Of a DNA stretch of 64,000 nt, positions 10,246 through 19,737 are shown in pieces. Position 1 is the stretch's first letter; each line of letters starts with the position of its first letter. The stretch spans positions 680,501 to 744,500 of the forward strand of contig NC_011060.1 of assembly GCF_000020645.1 (NCBI RefSeq), read 5' to 3'. A model generated the notes under the pieces. The model ran no database searches. It saw only the letters and a program-made list of their open reading frames with translations, and was not told the origin of the DNA. Source of the DNA: Pelodictyon phaeoclathratiforme BU-1. Lineage in GTDB: Bacteria > Bacteroidota > Chlorobiia > Chlorobiales > Chlorobiaceae. The translations under genes and the position numbers were made by a program.

Positions 10246-12040
10246 TATGAACACACCAACAAAGAGGCGCGGCTGTTTTCGTAATGGCTGTCTTGCACTT
10301 GTGCTTCTTCCTCTCCTCATTTTTGCGGGACTTTTCTGGGCTCATCGCAGCTCACAGGCTCTTCCCGACCGTTTTGTGCTGGTAGTACCTCTCAGTGGCG
10401 GGATCGATGAGGTACGCAATGAGAGCAGTTCGCTCCCATTTTTGCCTTCGCATGAGTCACTCTCTCTCCAGGAACTGCTCTTTGTACTCAATCATGCCGT
10501 TGCGGACGAGCGGGTCAGGGAGGTGCTTCTTGATATCCGGGGGATACACACCTCTCCCGCCAAGATCGCTGAACTACGGGATGCTGTTGAAAAAGTCCGC
10601 AAGGGGGGGAAAAAGGTCACTGCATTTCTTCGCTCAGCCGAGGATGCCGATTATCTCCTTGCGACCGCATGTAACTCCATTATTGCCGAACGCGGCGGTT
10701 TTCTTCTTCTCGATGGGCTGAAGGTGGAGTCGCTCTTTTATACCAGCCCGCTTGGAAAACTTGGAGTTCAGGTTCAGGCTGCGCAGTGGAAAAAGTACAA
10801 GAGCGGTATTGAGCCCTTTGTCAGAACCGGGGCGAGCAAGGAGTACCTCGAACAGATCAATGCGCTGCTTGATGAGTTCTATGATGATTACCTTGGTTAC
10901 GTTTCAAAGCGGCGCGGCATGAGCCGAAGCTCTTTTGAGGCGCTCATCAACAATGATCCTCTGGTGTCGGCCAAAAAAGCCCAAACGCTCGGACTGGTTG
11001 ATGGCATCGCCTCCTTCTGGGAGTTGCAGCGTCAGTTGACCAGAAAAGTGTCAGGAAAGGAGCTTGCCCGTGATAACGATGTTTTTGTCAGTGGAGCCCG
11101 CTACCGTTCTGCCGTTGCCTGGCCCCAAAAAGGGGAGAGTGATGAGCGCATTGCGGTGATCACCATGTCAGGCATGATCGTTCACTCGGCAGGGGAGATG
11201 GGTGAGGGTATCGATATTGAGATGCTGAAAAATTCGCTTGATGCAGCGCTGGAGGATAAAGCGGTTAAAGCTCTTGTTGTCCGCATTGACAGTCCCGGCG
11301 GTGATGCCCTTGCCTCTGCAGATATGCTGCAGATGCTCGACTCGGCTGCTGTGAAAAAACCTCTTGTGGTCTCCATGTCGGGTGTCGCCGCTTCGGGAGG
11401 CTATATGGCTGCCCTTGCAGGGAAAACCATTTTTGCCCAGCCACTGACCATTACCGGCTCCATTGGTGTCTATGCCCTTAAGCCCAACATCAGCGGCTTG
11501 GCCGAAAAAATCGGTCTGGGTCGGGATGTTGTAACCAGAGGGCAGTATGCCGATGCCAGCACGCCCTTCAAACCGCTTGAGGGGCAGGCCTACAACAAAT
11601 TTGTTGGAGCATCGGGCGAAATCTATGATGATTTTGTCGGGAAGGTTGCCGCATCAAGAAAAATGAGCATTGCCGCTGTGGACTCGGTTGCCGGGGGAAG
11701 GGTCTGGACCGGAAGCCGTGCCATGAAGGCTGGTCTGGTTGACCGTATGGGAGGACTCTTTGATGCCATTCATGCAGCACAACAGCTCGCTAAAATGGAT
11801 ATGGGCAAAAAGCTCCAAATCATCCTCTATCCCGAACAGAAAAGCTGGTTTGAGTCCCTTCTGCAGGGCAGGAGTGCAAGCCTCTCCGACAGGTTTGCCG
11901 CAGCCGTCAAACAACAGGTGCTGCATGAACTCCTTCCACAGAGGCAGTTGACCTCCATGGCCACCTTTTACGAAATGCTGCTGACATCAGGCCAATTGCA
12001 GATGCTCGCCGTCATGCCATCCGACATCATCATCGATTGA
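10238..12040 (+). CDS. sppA: Signal peptide peptidase SppA, 67K type
   Basis: Membrane-bound serine protease that degrades cleaved signal peptides. The 600-residue protein is the long, two-domain form. A hydrophobic anchor (LALVLLPLLIFAGLFWA) lies near residue 15. The catalytic lysine is expected in KKYKSGIEPF near residue 185 in the N-terminal half, and the nucleophilic serine in SGVAASGGYMAA near 387 in the C-terminal half; together they form the Ser/Lys dyad known for E. coli SppA. The start ATG lies inside the end of the upstream ABC ATPase gene (8-base overlap), so the two are probably translated from one message. Confidence 0.93.
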   Translation: MNDMNTPTKRRGCFRNGCLALVLLPLLIFAGLFWAHRSSQALPDRFVLVVPLSGGIDEVRNESSSLPFLPSHESLSLQELLFVLNHAVADERVREVLLDIRGIHTSPAKIAELRDAVEKVRKGGKKVTAFLRSAEDADYLLATACNSIIAERGGFLLLDGLKVESLFYTSPLGKLGVQVQAAQWKKYKSGIEPFVRTGASKEYLEQINALLDEFYDDYLGYVSKRRGMSRSSFEALINNDPLVSAKKAQTLGLVDGIASFWELQRQLTRKVSGKELARDNDVFVSGARYRSAVAWPQKGESDERIAVITMSGMIVHSAGEMGEGIDIEMLKNSLDAALEDKAVKALVVRIDSPGGDALASADMLQMLDSAAVKKPLVVSMSGVAASGGYMAALAGKTIFAQPLTITGSIGVYALKPNISGLAEKIGLGRDVVTRGQYADASTPFKPLEGQAYNKFVGASGEIYDDFVGKVAASRKMSIAAVDSVAGGRVWTGSRAMKAGLVDRMGGLFDAIHAAQQLAKMDMGKKLQIILYPEQKSWFESLLQGRSASLSDRFAAAVKQQVLHELLPQRQLTSMATFYEMLLTSGQLQMLAVMPSDIIID

Positions 12041-12050
12041 TCCCGACAAT

Positions 12051-12069
12051 GGGCGGGAAGACCCCGCCC
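12051..12069. terminator. GC-rich hairpin between sppA and the porin gene
   Basis: GGGCGGG pairs with CCCGCCC around a 5-base loop, in the 37-base gap between two convergent genes. It has no T run, so its role as a terminator is only suggested by position. Confidence 0.35.
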
Positions 12070-12077
12070 GGCCGGAT

Positions 12078-13412
12078 CTAAAATTTATAGGTCAACGAGC
12101 TTTGGGCGCGGATTGCATCGCCTTCAGCCACTCCCTTGTATTCGGTTTTCCAATCAGAGAGCTGAAGCCCAAGTATCAAATTCGGCGTTATTTTATTGAT
12201 GACATTGGCAAAGATGCTCTGATTCCGTGATCGGGCACCGAGAGCCAGATCGTTATCATTGGGATTGTCCACCCCTGCTCCAATGCTGAAAGAGGTTGAT
12301 GGGCTGGAAGTGTACCTGAGTGCGGCCCATCCGCCACACGAACGGATCTCTTTAAGCGTACTGGTATTGACGCCCTGGCTTATTCCACCCCAGTAGTCGT
12401 CGAGGTTTGAACCGGTAAAATACTCTCCCGCCAGCGTCATTTTTTTGCTTAATGGCATGGAGAGTTCCAGGTTGCATGACCATGAGTCAACTGTTTTGTG
12501 ACTGCCACTGTTATTGGCGTCCCACTCTTCCTCTCCGTAATGGCCCGAAAGGGCAATAGTTGCAGGCTGACTTTCCACCAGGAGCGGTAGGGAAAGAGCA
12601 ATGCGTCCCTGAATGGTTGGCATCGTGGCATCCTTGCCTGTATCCGTTGCAATCACACCCGGTGTCGTGTTTTTGTCTCCGATCGTTCTCGATGCAGCCA
12701 CAGCCAGTTCCATGCGGCTTTTTTCTCCGGTTGCAACTCCTTTGGTGAGACGCAACTGTGGGTGGCGGGAACCAATATTTCCTGCGCTCCACATCAGGGC
12801 AGGATCATCCACAAAAGGGATCAGTGAAGAGACAAGATCCCAGCTCTGGCCTGCAAGAATGCTGAAATCGGAGGCAGGCCAGTATGCCTTCATATAACCA
12901 TGACGCAGGCGAGGGGCCTGGTTGTTTTCGCTTGAAAGGCCAGTGAGAAAATCAAACTCAATATTGCCGGTCAATTTTATGCTCTCCGTATCAGGGCCGC
13001 TGAGGTTCATGCCGATTCTTGTCGCACCCGCCGTAAGGTTCCATTCACGATCATTGCTGCTTCCGTACTGAGGCCAGGCCCACAGGGCGATATTGCCGGG
13101 ATAGATTTGGCCACTATCAAACGAGCCATCCAAACGGGCAAAACCGTAGAGCTGCAGGTTGACACCCGAGCTGGTTGAGACGGTTGCCGGAGCTGGGGGG
13201 TCAGCTTTTTTTACGGGTGCTGATGGTGTTTCTGCAGTTCCTGCGGCAGCAGGCCTGGTTTGCAGCAGTGCTTTCAGTTCGGCAAGCTCCTTCTCAAGAC
13301 GCGTGATGCGCACGTCAACACTTTCGGTGCTTTCAGCGGCAAAAGAGGGTGCAGCAGTGCAGAGTGAGCCTGCAAGCAGCAGGGTGTAACGGAATTTTCC
13401 CCTTGCATTCAT
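12078..13412 (-). CDS. Outer-membrane porin, DcaP-like
   Basis: Predicted trimeric outer-membrane channel. The start at ATG 13412 is preferred because a GGAG ribosome-binding site lies just upstream and the protein then begins with a clean signal peptide (MNARGKFRYTLLLAGS, cleaved after PSFA). The mature protein begins with a heptad segment, VDVRITRLEKELAELKALL, a coiled-coil lead typical of DcaP-type porins, then an Ala/Pro-rich linker and a barrel region with alternating hydrophobic strands. It ends in phenylalanine (LTYKF), the usual signal for outer-membrane barrel assembly. The substrate cannot be told from sequence. An upstream frame extension of 18 codons has no signal peptide and is rejected. 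Confidence 0.75.
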   Translation of the reverse strand: MNARGKFRYTLLLAGSLCTAAPSFAAESTESVDVRITRLEKELAELKALLQTRPAAAGTAETPSAPVKKADPPAPATVSTSSGVNLQLYGFARLDGSFDSGQIYPGNIALWAWPQYGSSNDREWNLTAGATRIGMNLSGPDTESIKLTGNIEFDFLTGLSSENNQAPRLRHGYMKAYWPASDFSILAGQSWDLVSSLIPFVDDPALMWSAGNIGSRHPQLRLTKGVATGEKSRMELAVAASRTIGDKNTTPGVIATDTGKDATMPTIQGRIALSLPLLVESQPATIALSGHYGEEEWDANNSGSHKTVDSWSCNLELSMPLSKKMTLAGEYFTGSNLDDYWGGISQGVNTSTLKEIRSCGGWAALRYTSSPSTSFSIGAGVDNPNDNDLALGARSRNQSIFANVINKITPNLILGLQLSDWKTEYKGVAEGDAIRAQSSLTYKF

Positions 13413-13541
13413 GGATATTCTCCGAAGGATGGTTTGGTTAAGGGAGCTGACTGGAATTTGATACAACCACGAATATAGGCAGACGGGGGAGAATTTCTTT
13501 GCGGTTTGATTGTGTGTTGGCTGTGTTGCCTCACCGGGATC

Positions 13542-15098
13542 TCAGAAGCTCCAGAAATCGCGGTCGAGATTGCGGTACTGAATGCCCTGGATGAGATGTT
13601 TCATGGCAATATGCTGGCAGCCGTCCAGGTCGGCGATGGTGCGGCTCACTTTCAGGATACGGTCGTGAGCCCTTGCTGAAAGGTTCATGCGGTTCATTGC
13701 ATCCATCAGCTTTTGCGAACTCTCCCGGTCGAGCTGGCACCAGGTTTTGATCTGCCGGGAGTTCATCTGGGCATTGGTAAAGATTTTCGGCGCTGTTGTG
13801 GTGGCAAACCTCTCTTGCTGTATCTTCCGGGCTGCGATGACCCTCTGGCGTATGGTCATTGAGCTTTCAGCGCTCGATGCCGCGAAAAGGTCACTGTTTT
13901 CAACTTTTGGTACGTCGATGTGTATATCAATGCGGTCAAGCAGCGGGCCGGATATTTTTGAAAGATAGCGCTGAATCTGCTGGGGCGGGGCAGTCAGATT
14001 GCCGTCCGGGTCTTTCAGGGCCCCTGCAGGGCTCGGGTTCATGGCGGCGATCAGCATGAAGCCTGCCGGATATCGGGTAGTAACAGAGATCCTTGATACC
14101 GTCACCTCCCGCTCTTCAAGCGGCTGGCGGAGCACTTCAAGGGCGTTGCGGCTGAATTCCGGCAGTTCGTCGAGAAAGAGGATGCCGTTGTGGGCAAGGC
14201 TCACCTCTCCCGGTTTGGCCGTTGAACCACCGCCGATCAGGGCGATATTGCTCGTTGTATGGTGCGGACTGCGGAAAGGGCGCGTCACCATGAGTGGCCG
14301 CTCTTTTTCAAGCAGACTGGCCACTGAATAGATTTTTGTTGTTTCGAGCGCCTCTTCAAAACCAAGGGGTGGCAGAATTCCCGGCAACCCTTTTGCCAGC
14401 ATGGTTTTGCCGCTGCCGGGAGGTCCGATCATGATGACGTTGTGGCCCCCTGCGGCTGCAATTTCAAGCGCTTTTTTTGCCGCTCCCTGTCCCTTGATGT
14501 CAGCAAAATCAACCAGATATTCCTGCTCACCCTCAAAAAGCTCCGCGATATTGACCGTCACCGGAGTGAATACCCTCTTCCCATTTAAAAGGGCAACGGT
14601 CTCATTCAAGCTTTCAACGCCGTAGACCTCAATGGCCGACTTTGCAGCCGAGACCGCCACCGCAGCCTCCGCCGCGTTTTCCATTGGCACGATCAGCCGC
14701 TTTATTCCCTCCTTTCCTGCCATGATGGCCACAGGAAGAGCGCCGTTGATTCTCCTGAGCGAGCCATCAAGCGCCAGCTCACCCATAATGAGCGTCTCCT
14801 CAAACCGGTTACCAATCAGCTCAAGCGAACCAAGAAGACCGATGGCCACAGGAAGATCAAAAGCCGTTCCCACCTTTTTGATATCGGCAGGAGCCAGATT
14901 GACCGTGATCTTTTTTGGCGGAATGGTAAATCCCGAATTTCTGATTGCCGTCAGGATTCTCTCCCGGCTCTCCCTGACCGCATTATCCGGCAATCCCACA
15001 ACCGTAAAGGAGGGAATGCCGCCTGCAACGTTGGCTTCAACCGTAACCTTGATGGCGTCAATGCCAATCAGCGCAGCCGCATTCAGTGTTGAAAGCAT
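13542..15098 (-). CDS. comM: YifB/ComM family Mg-chelatase-like AAA+ ATPase
   Basis: ComM is a hexameric helicase that promotes branch migration during natural transformation; many bacteria carry it without known competence. The 518 residues show the three family parts: an N-terminal Lon-protease-like domain (IKVTVEANVAGGIPSFTVVG, residues 17-190), the Mg-chelatase AAA domain with Walker A GPPGSGKTML near residue 224 and Walker B ILFLDELPEFSR, and a C-terminal domain ending in a YRNLDRDFW segment typical of the family. A degraded copy of its 5' part lies 1.4 kb away on the same strand, beyond the acyltransferase gene. Confidence 0.93.
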   Translation of the reverse strand: MLSTLNAAALIGIDAIKVTVEANVAGGIPSFTVVGLPDNAVRESRERILTAIRNSGFTIPPKKITVNLAPADIKKVGTAFDLPVAIGLLGSLELIGNRFEETLIMGELALDGSLRRINGALPVAIMAGKEGIKRLIVPMENAAEAAVAVSAAKSAIEVYGVESLNETVALLNGKRVFTPVTVNIAELFEGEQEYLVDFADIKGQGAAKKALEIAAAGGHNVIMIGPPGSGKTMLAKGLPGILPPLGFEEALETTKIYSVASLLEKERPLMVTRPFRSPHHTTSNIALIGGGSTAKPGEVSLAHNGILFLDELPEFSRNALEVLRQPLEEREVTVSRISVTTRYPAGFMLIAAMNPSPAGALKDPDGNLTAPPQQIQRYLSKISGPLLDRIDIHIDVPKVENSDLFAASSAESSMTIRQRVIAARKIQQERFATTTAPKIFTNAQMNSRQIKTWCQLDRESSQKLMDAMNRMNLSARAHDRILKVSRTIADLDGCQHIAMKHLIQGIQYRNLDRDFWSF

Positions 15099-15441
15099 GG
15101 CGGAGTGGATGAGAGGATTTCAGTATTTATGCGTAAAATATGCAAATATTTGAAAGTTTCTCAATCAATGAGCTTGCTTCTTGTCTGCTGTGGAACCGGG
15201 TTGAAATTGTAAAATGCGGCAATACGTATATAGGGTGGTGTTTTTTTATCTCCTTTTATAGTAATATGTTATAATGTTATCGGCTGTCGCTGGAGTGTGT
15301 TCGTCAGAGCTCTTGAGCGTCAGGAATATCAGATAATGAGAAGCGGAGTGTGTACATTACAGGATGATAATTTGTGTTTATAACCACTGTGACACCGTCA
15401 TGCTGAAGACGACGTTGATAGTAATCCCTGAATAATTATCT
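15099..15441. other. Intergenic region between comM and the acyltransferase gene
   Basis: This 343-base AT-rich stretch is divergent, so it should hold promoters for both flanking genes. A TATAAT box is present at 15270-15275 but no convincing -35 box stands at the right distance. No reading frame with protein-like content was seen. Confidence 0.5.
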
Positions 15442-16506
15442 ATGTCCAATACAAGAATTGACCAAATTACCTTTACAAGGTTTATCGCTGCAATTGCCGT
15501 GGTTGTTTTTCATTTTGGACTCAATACCACTCCCTTTAATAATGAACTGATCTCTTTTTTGTTCAAAGAGGCAAACGTTGGTGTGAGTTATTTTTTTCTT
15601 CTGTCAGGTTTTGTGATGGTTGTTGCTTACATCGACAAACCGGAACTTAATCTTTTTGGCTATTATAAAGCCCGATTCTTTCGAATTTATCCCGTATACT
15701 TCATAGCCCTTCTTTTAGTGTTTCTCTATTTCGTGGAGAAAAACCGGACAATAGATACTATCGGACTTGGCATGAACCTCCTGGTTATCCAGGCATGGTT
15801 TCCCGGCAAAGCATTGACGCTGAACTTTCCAGGCTGGTCATTGGCCGTCGAGTTCTTTTTTTATGCAATTTATCCCTTTTTGTTTAACGCTCTCTATAAA
15901 AAGAGGGATATCAAGTCACTTGCCCTGCCAATTCTCCTCTTCTGGATTATCAGCCAATATGCCCTCTACGCAATCGTTTCATCAAGTTTTTATCAGGGCT
16001 ATCCATCAAAAAGTTATGAGTTTGCCTACTATTTTCCCTTTATGCATCTCAACCAGTTTTTAATAGGTAATCTTGCAGCTCTTTTTTTTCGTAAATACAA
16101 AAAAAAGTCAGGGAATTATGATATAGCCGTGATAGTGGTTTTTGTATTGATTGTTGCTGCTCTGAAATATCCTTTGGGATTGATTTATCATAATGGACTC
16201 CTTGCCTTGCTTTTTATACCGTTTATTCTCTTGCTTTCATTCAATCAGGGGGTGATTTCCTCACTCTTCAGAAAGAAGTTTTTTTGTTATCTGGGAGATA
16301 TCAGCTACAGTATTTATATCTTGCAGGTGCCGGTTTATATGTGGATAGATGAGTTGTTCAAATATTTTCGAATCAATGATGCGCTCATGCAGTTTTATTT
16401 CTCTCTTGTCATGCTCATTCTCTTTTCGGCACTAACCTTTTCCTTCATCGATGTACCATTAAGAGAAAAAATCAAGAGGGGGAGCATAAAAAATAACCAG
16501 AGATAG
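15442..16506 (+). CDS. Acyltransferase family 3 (OafA/YrhL-like) integral membrane protein
   Basis: Membrane O-acyltransferase, probably adding acetyl or other acyl groups to a surface polysaccharide. The 354-residue protein is almost wholly hydrophobic, with about ten predicted membrane helices. It opens with the family signature RFIAAIAVVVFHFG, whose histidine is the proposed catalytic residue, and has the NFPGWSLAVEFFFY motif near residue 133. The coding sequence is visibly more AT-rich than comM and other neighbours, suggesting transfer. It stands alone, with a comM remnant 7 bases past its stop, and no sugar or lipid genes are beside it, so the substrate is unknown. Confidence 0.85.
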   Translation: MSNTRIDQITFTRFIAAIAVVVFHFGLNTTPFNNELISFLFKEANVGVSYFFLLSGFVMVVAYIDKPELNLFGYYKARFFRIYPVYFIALLLVFLYFVEKNRTIDTIGLGMNLLVIQAWFPGKALTLNFPGWSLAVEFFFYAIYPFLFNALYKKRDIKSLALPILLFWIISQYALYAIVSSSFYQGYPSKSYEFAYYFPFMHLNQFLIGNLAALFFRKYKKKSGNYDIAVIVVFVLIVAALKYPLGLIYHNGLLALLFIPFILLLSFNQGVISSLFRKKFFCYLGDISYSIYILQVPVYMWIDELFKYFRINDALMQFYFSLVMLILFSALTFSFIDVPLREKIKRGSIKNNQR

Positions 16507-16513
16507 TATTTTT

Positions 16514-16626
16514 CTGAGCAAGCCATCAAGCGCGAGCTTTCCCTGACGGCATTGTTCGTCAATTTCACAATCGTAAACGAGGGAATGCCGCTTGCAACGT
16601 TGGCTTCAACCGTAACCTTCATGTCG
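16514..16626 (-). pseudogene. Internally deleted remnant of comM
   Basis: Positions 16540-16626 match comM 14971-15057 (comM residues about 14-43) at roughly 87 percent, and 16514-16539 match comM 14755-14780 at 23 of 26 bases. The two blocks are joined directly, so 190 bases of comM are missing between them. Orientation and order are the same as in comM. The protein-level trace is KVTVEANVASGIPSFTIVK followed by a broken frame. It is not functional; it marks a past duplication or recombination at this locus. Confidence 0.8.
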
Positions 16627-16777
16627 TTTCCCTGATAGCATGGGGGCTCTTTTTTTAAAACAGTAAGCCAATTCATCAGGCGTGAGGAAAGCTTTCGTTG
16701 AAGGCATTGTGGAATTATCCGGTTGGAAGAGGAACTCTGCAATTATTCTGCTGGCAACATTAAAGTAACAGGTCACA

Positions 16778-18070
16778 TTGAAAACACATCATAAAATTGT
16801 TCATGGCGACAGCCGAGAGATGAACCTCCTGCCCGGCAGGTCAGTGCACCTCGTTGTCACCTCTCCACCCTACTGGCAGCTCAAGGACTACGGAACGGAT
16901 AACCAGATCGGCTTTCACGAGAGTTACGAGAGCTACATTAACAACCTGAACCTTGTCTGGAACGAATGTGAGAGGGTGCTGCACCCCGGTTGCCGTCTCT
17001 GCATCAACATCGGCGACCAGTTTGCCCGCTCGGTCTACTATGGCCGCTACAAGGTCATTCCCATCCGGACGGAGATTATCAAGTTCTGCGAGACCATCGG
17101 CTTCGACTACATGGGCGCGGTGATCTGGCAGAAGGTCACCACAACCAACACCACCGGTGGCGCATCAATCATGGGGAGCTTTCCCTATCCACGGAACGGC
17201 ATTCTCAAGATTGATTATGAGTTCATTCTCATCTTCAAAAAACAGGGCGATGCTCCAAAGCCCACCAAAGAGCAGAAAGAGCGTTCAGCCATGACCACCG
17301 AGGAGTGGAACACCTACTTCTCAGGCCACTGGAACTTTGCCGGAGCAAAACAGGAGGGTCACCTTGCCATGTTCCCCGAAGAGCTTCCGCACCGGCTCAT
17401 CAAAATGTTCGCTTTCCGTGGTGATACGGTGCTTGATCCCTTCATGGGCAGCGGCACAACTTCACTTGCCGCAAAGAATCTTGAACGAAACTCGGTTGGG
17501 TACGAAATCAATCCGGAATTTATCGAGATTGCCCGGCAGAAGCTGAACACAAAGCAACCTGACTTTATGGGCACGGAATACGAGTTTCTGCATGATACCG
17601 TTAAGGGTGATTTTGCCGCAGCCATTGAGCAGTTGCCTTATCAGTTCAGAGATCCCCACAAGCTCGACAAGAAAACTGACCCCCGAAAGCTTACCTTTGG
17701 TTCCAGGATTGAGAAGGAGAGCCAGGCAGAGCGCGAAGAGTTCTTCACGGTCAAGGAGATACTCAGCCCCGAAAAAGTAAGGTTATCCAACGGTTTGACG
17801 ATAAAATTGATCGGGATCAAAAGCGAACCCTTCTCGCACGATAAAGCGATTGGCTATCTGAACGAAAAAATCAAGGGAAAGCGTATCTTCCTGAAGTATG
17901 ATAAATTGAAGTACGACAATGAAAACGTCCTGCTTTGCTACCTCTATCTGGAGAACAAGACCTTTGTCAATGCGCATCTGATCAAAAGCGGGTTGGTCGG
18001 GATTGACTGTAGCTATGAGTACAAGCAACAAGTGAAGTTTCTGAATATGGGTGAGCTTGTTCAGGGTTGA
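16778..18070 (+). CDS. Site-specific DNA methyltransferase, beta class (N4-cytosine-like), with SNase-like C-terminal domain
   Basis: Modification enzyme of a type II restriction system. The catalytic motif IV, TSPPYW, comes first (about residue 29) and the AdoMet-binding motif, DPFMGSGTT, later (about 215), the order of beta-class enzymes; SPPY is usual for N4-cytosine methylation, though N6-adenine cannot be excluded. The last 110 residues (from FFTVKEILSP) resemble a staphylococcal-nuclease fold: a TIKLIGIKSEP strand-turn, a KGKRIFLKYDK segment and a final FVNAHLIKSGLV helix, though the nuclease active-site residues are not complete. The start is TTG 16778 with AGG seven bases before it. 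The nearest possible endonuclease partner is the broken gene at 21.05-21.37 kb. Confidence 0.85.
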   Translation: MKTHHKIVHGDSREMNLLPGRSVHLVVTSPPYWQLKDYGTDNQIGFHESYESYINNLNLVWNECERVLHPGCRLCINIGDQFARSVYYGRYKVIPIRTEIIKFCETIGFDYMGAVIWQKVTTTNTTGGASIMGSFPYPRNGILKIDYEFILIFKKQGDAPKPTKEQKERSAMTTEEWNTYFSGHWNFAGAKQEGHLAMFPEELPHRLIKMFAFRGDTVLDPFMGSGTTSLAAKNLERNSVGYEINPEFIEIARQKLNTKQPDFMGTEYEFLHDTVKGDFAAAIEQLPYQFRDPHKLDKKTDPRKLTFGSRIEKESQAEREEFFTVKEILSPEKVRLSNGLTIKLIGIKSEPFSHDKAIGYLNEKIKGKRIFLKYDKLKYDNENVLLCYLYLENKTFVNAHLIKSGLVGIDCSYEYKQQVKFLNMGELVQG

Positions 18071-18365
18071 AGGGCGTGACAAGTTCAAAATGTTAGCGCT
18101 ACTTGTTCATTCTATCAGTCCGATTGCCGAGCAGAGTCAGCATCTTGCACAACGGAGCGAGCATGGACGAAACCTCTGGCGTTTGTTGGCTTCGGTTCCG
18201 ATGACCCGGATTTAGCCCGACGAACTGGAGTCAGAAGAAAAAATGCTTGAGCGCACTGTTTTTTTATTTATCTATTCTGAACGGTAAAATAATCCTGCTG
18301 GTTTTCGGCATTCCAAATGCTGTGAAATCGGCTATCAGTTTCATTCAGAGAGCAGATCACGAAGC
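18071..18365. other. Intergenic region between the two methyltransferase genes
   Basis: These 295 bases hold no convincing gene or strong hairpin. The spacing suggests that the downstream methyltransferase has its own promoter rather than being in one operon with the upstream one. Confidence 0.4.
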
Positions 18366-19670
18366 GTGCACATCAATCATAATAAAGGCACAGAACTTCC
18401 AGTCGTCATAAGTGATGAGCAAGTGTATCATGATCGACTGGCAGGGAGATTAAACGATAAGCTGTCGCTTCGGGTTATTGATCTTTTTGCCGGTGCAGGT
18501 GGTTTGTCTGCCGGGTTTTCCCACTTCTTTGGCCATCACTTCACGCCAGTTTGGGCGAATGACTTTAACTCTTGTGCGGCAGAGAGCTATAATGCCAATT
18601 TTGGGCATCATTGCAGGGTTGGAGACATTGTTGATATTCTTGATAACCCCACAACAATCATCCCCAAAGCTGATGTCGTTATTGGAGGCCCTCCTTGCCA
18701 GGGATTCAGCCTTTTAAATAAAAACAAGGAGGGAGACGCACGGAAGCAGCTTTGGATACCGTTCATGGATGTTGTCAGGCTTTCCGGTGCTGACGTTTTC
18801 GTTATGGAGAATGTTCCCGAGCTGTTAAGTAGCCTGGAATGCAGGGAAATCTACGCTATGGCGAACGCAATGGGCTTTAAGCTGGTCAGTGCCAAACTCT
18901 GCGCAGCCGATTACGGTGTACCACAAATTCGGTGGCGTGCGTTTATTGTCGGGTGCAAATTTGCAGATCCCCAGGCAGTGTTCCCTCCCAAAAAGACACA
19001 CTTTCCGCATAAGGGGTACCGGCAGAGATTTGTTGAAAGCTCAATTCCATACATCGCTGATGCTCAGCCATTTCGAACGGTTAAAGATGCCATAGGCGAC
19101 CTGCCAGCGCCACAAGGCACAATTGTTCGTCCGGAAGCGCCACCATTAGACCTACATTTCGGTCGTACACCGACAGCAAAAAGTTTGGAACGATACCGCT
19201 CAATACCCGAAGAGGGGATGAACCGCGTTGATCTCAAGAGAATAGCACCAGAGCTGACGCCGGATTGCTGGATGCGGAAGAAGAGCGGAGGCACGGATCT
19301 TTTCGGGAGGTTATGGTGGAACAAGCCATCAGTAACCATTCGCACGGAGTTTTATAAGCCGGAAAAGGGGCGATACTTGCATCCCGTGCAGGACAGGCCG
19401 ATTACACACCGGGAGGCTGCCCGCTTTCAGTCATTTCCGGATGAATTCAAATTTACTGGATCGAAAGTGGAAATCGCAAAGCAGATTGGTAACGCCGTTC
19501 CCTGCCAGCTTGCAGCCCGAGTAGCAGATTGTGTTTATGCCCTGCTTTTGTCAAAACAGGAAACAATTTCATCACACCACTCAAGAGAGCCCGTTTCAGG
19601 TGAAGCAGAAGGGCTCTACAAAAAAATAAAAGCTCAGGAAGCACGTTCGCCTCAAGGGCTTTTTGTGTAG
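18366..19670 (+). CDS. DNA (cytosine-5)-methyltransferase
   Basis: Adds a methyl group to carbon 5 of cytosine at a specific DNA site. Motif I is DLFAGAGGLSAGF near residue 40, motif IV with the catalytic cysteine is GGPPCQGFS near 105, motif VI is ENVPELL, motif VIII is QIRWRAFIVG and motif X is QIGNAVPCQLA near the C-terminus. The target-recognition region between VIII and X is about 150 residues, enough for a single target. The start is GTG 18366. The stop lies 67 bases before the HNH endonuclease start at 19738 with no terminator between, so the two genes look like one modification-restriction pair. Confidence 0.93.
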   Translation: MHINHNKGTELPVVISDEQVYHDRLAGRLNDKLSLRVIDLFAGAGGLSAGFSHFFGHHFTPVWANDFNSCAAESYNANFGHHCRVGDIVDILDNPTTIIPKADVVIGGPPCQGFSLLNKNKEGDARKQLWIPFMDVVRLSGADVFVMENVPELLSSLECREIYAMANAMGFKLVSAKLCAADYGVPQIRWRAFIVGCKFADPQAVFPPKKTHFPHKGYRQRFVESSIPYIADAQPFRTVKDAIGDLPAPQGTIVRPEAPPLDLHFGRTPTAKSLERYRSIPEEGMNRVDLKRIAPELTPDCWMRKKSGGTDLFGRLWWNKPSVTIRTEFYKPEKGRYLHPVQDRPITHREAARFQSFPDEFKFTGSKVEIAKQIGNAVPCQLAARVADCVYALLLSKQETISSHHSREPVSGEAEGLYKKIKAQEARSPQGLFV

Positions 19671-19737
19671 AGTGAGCAGTTGGTTGAACGGATCAAAATC
19701 GGCAGCACTTTTTTCAGCGGGTATTACAGAACTTTTT

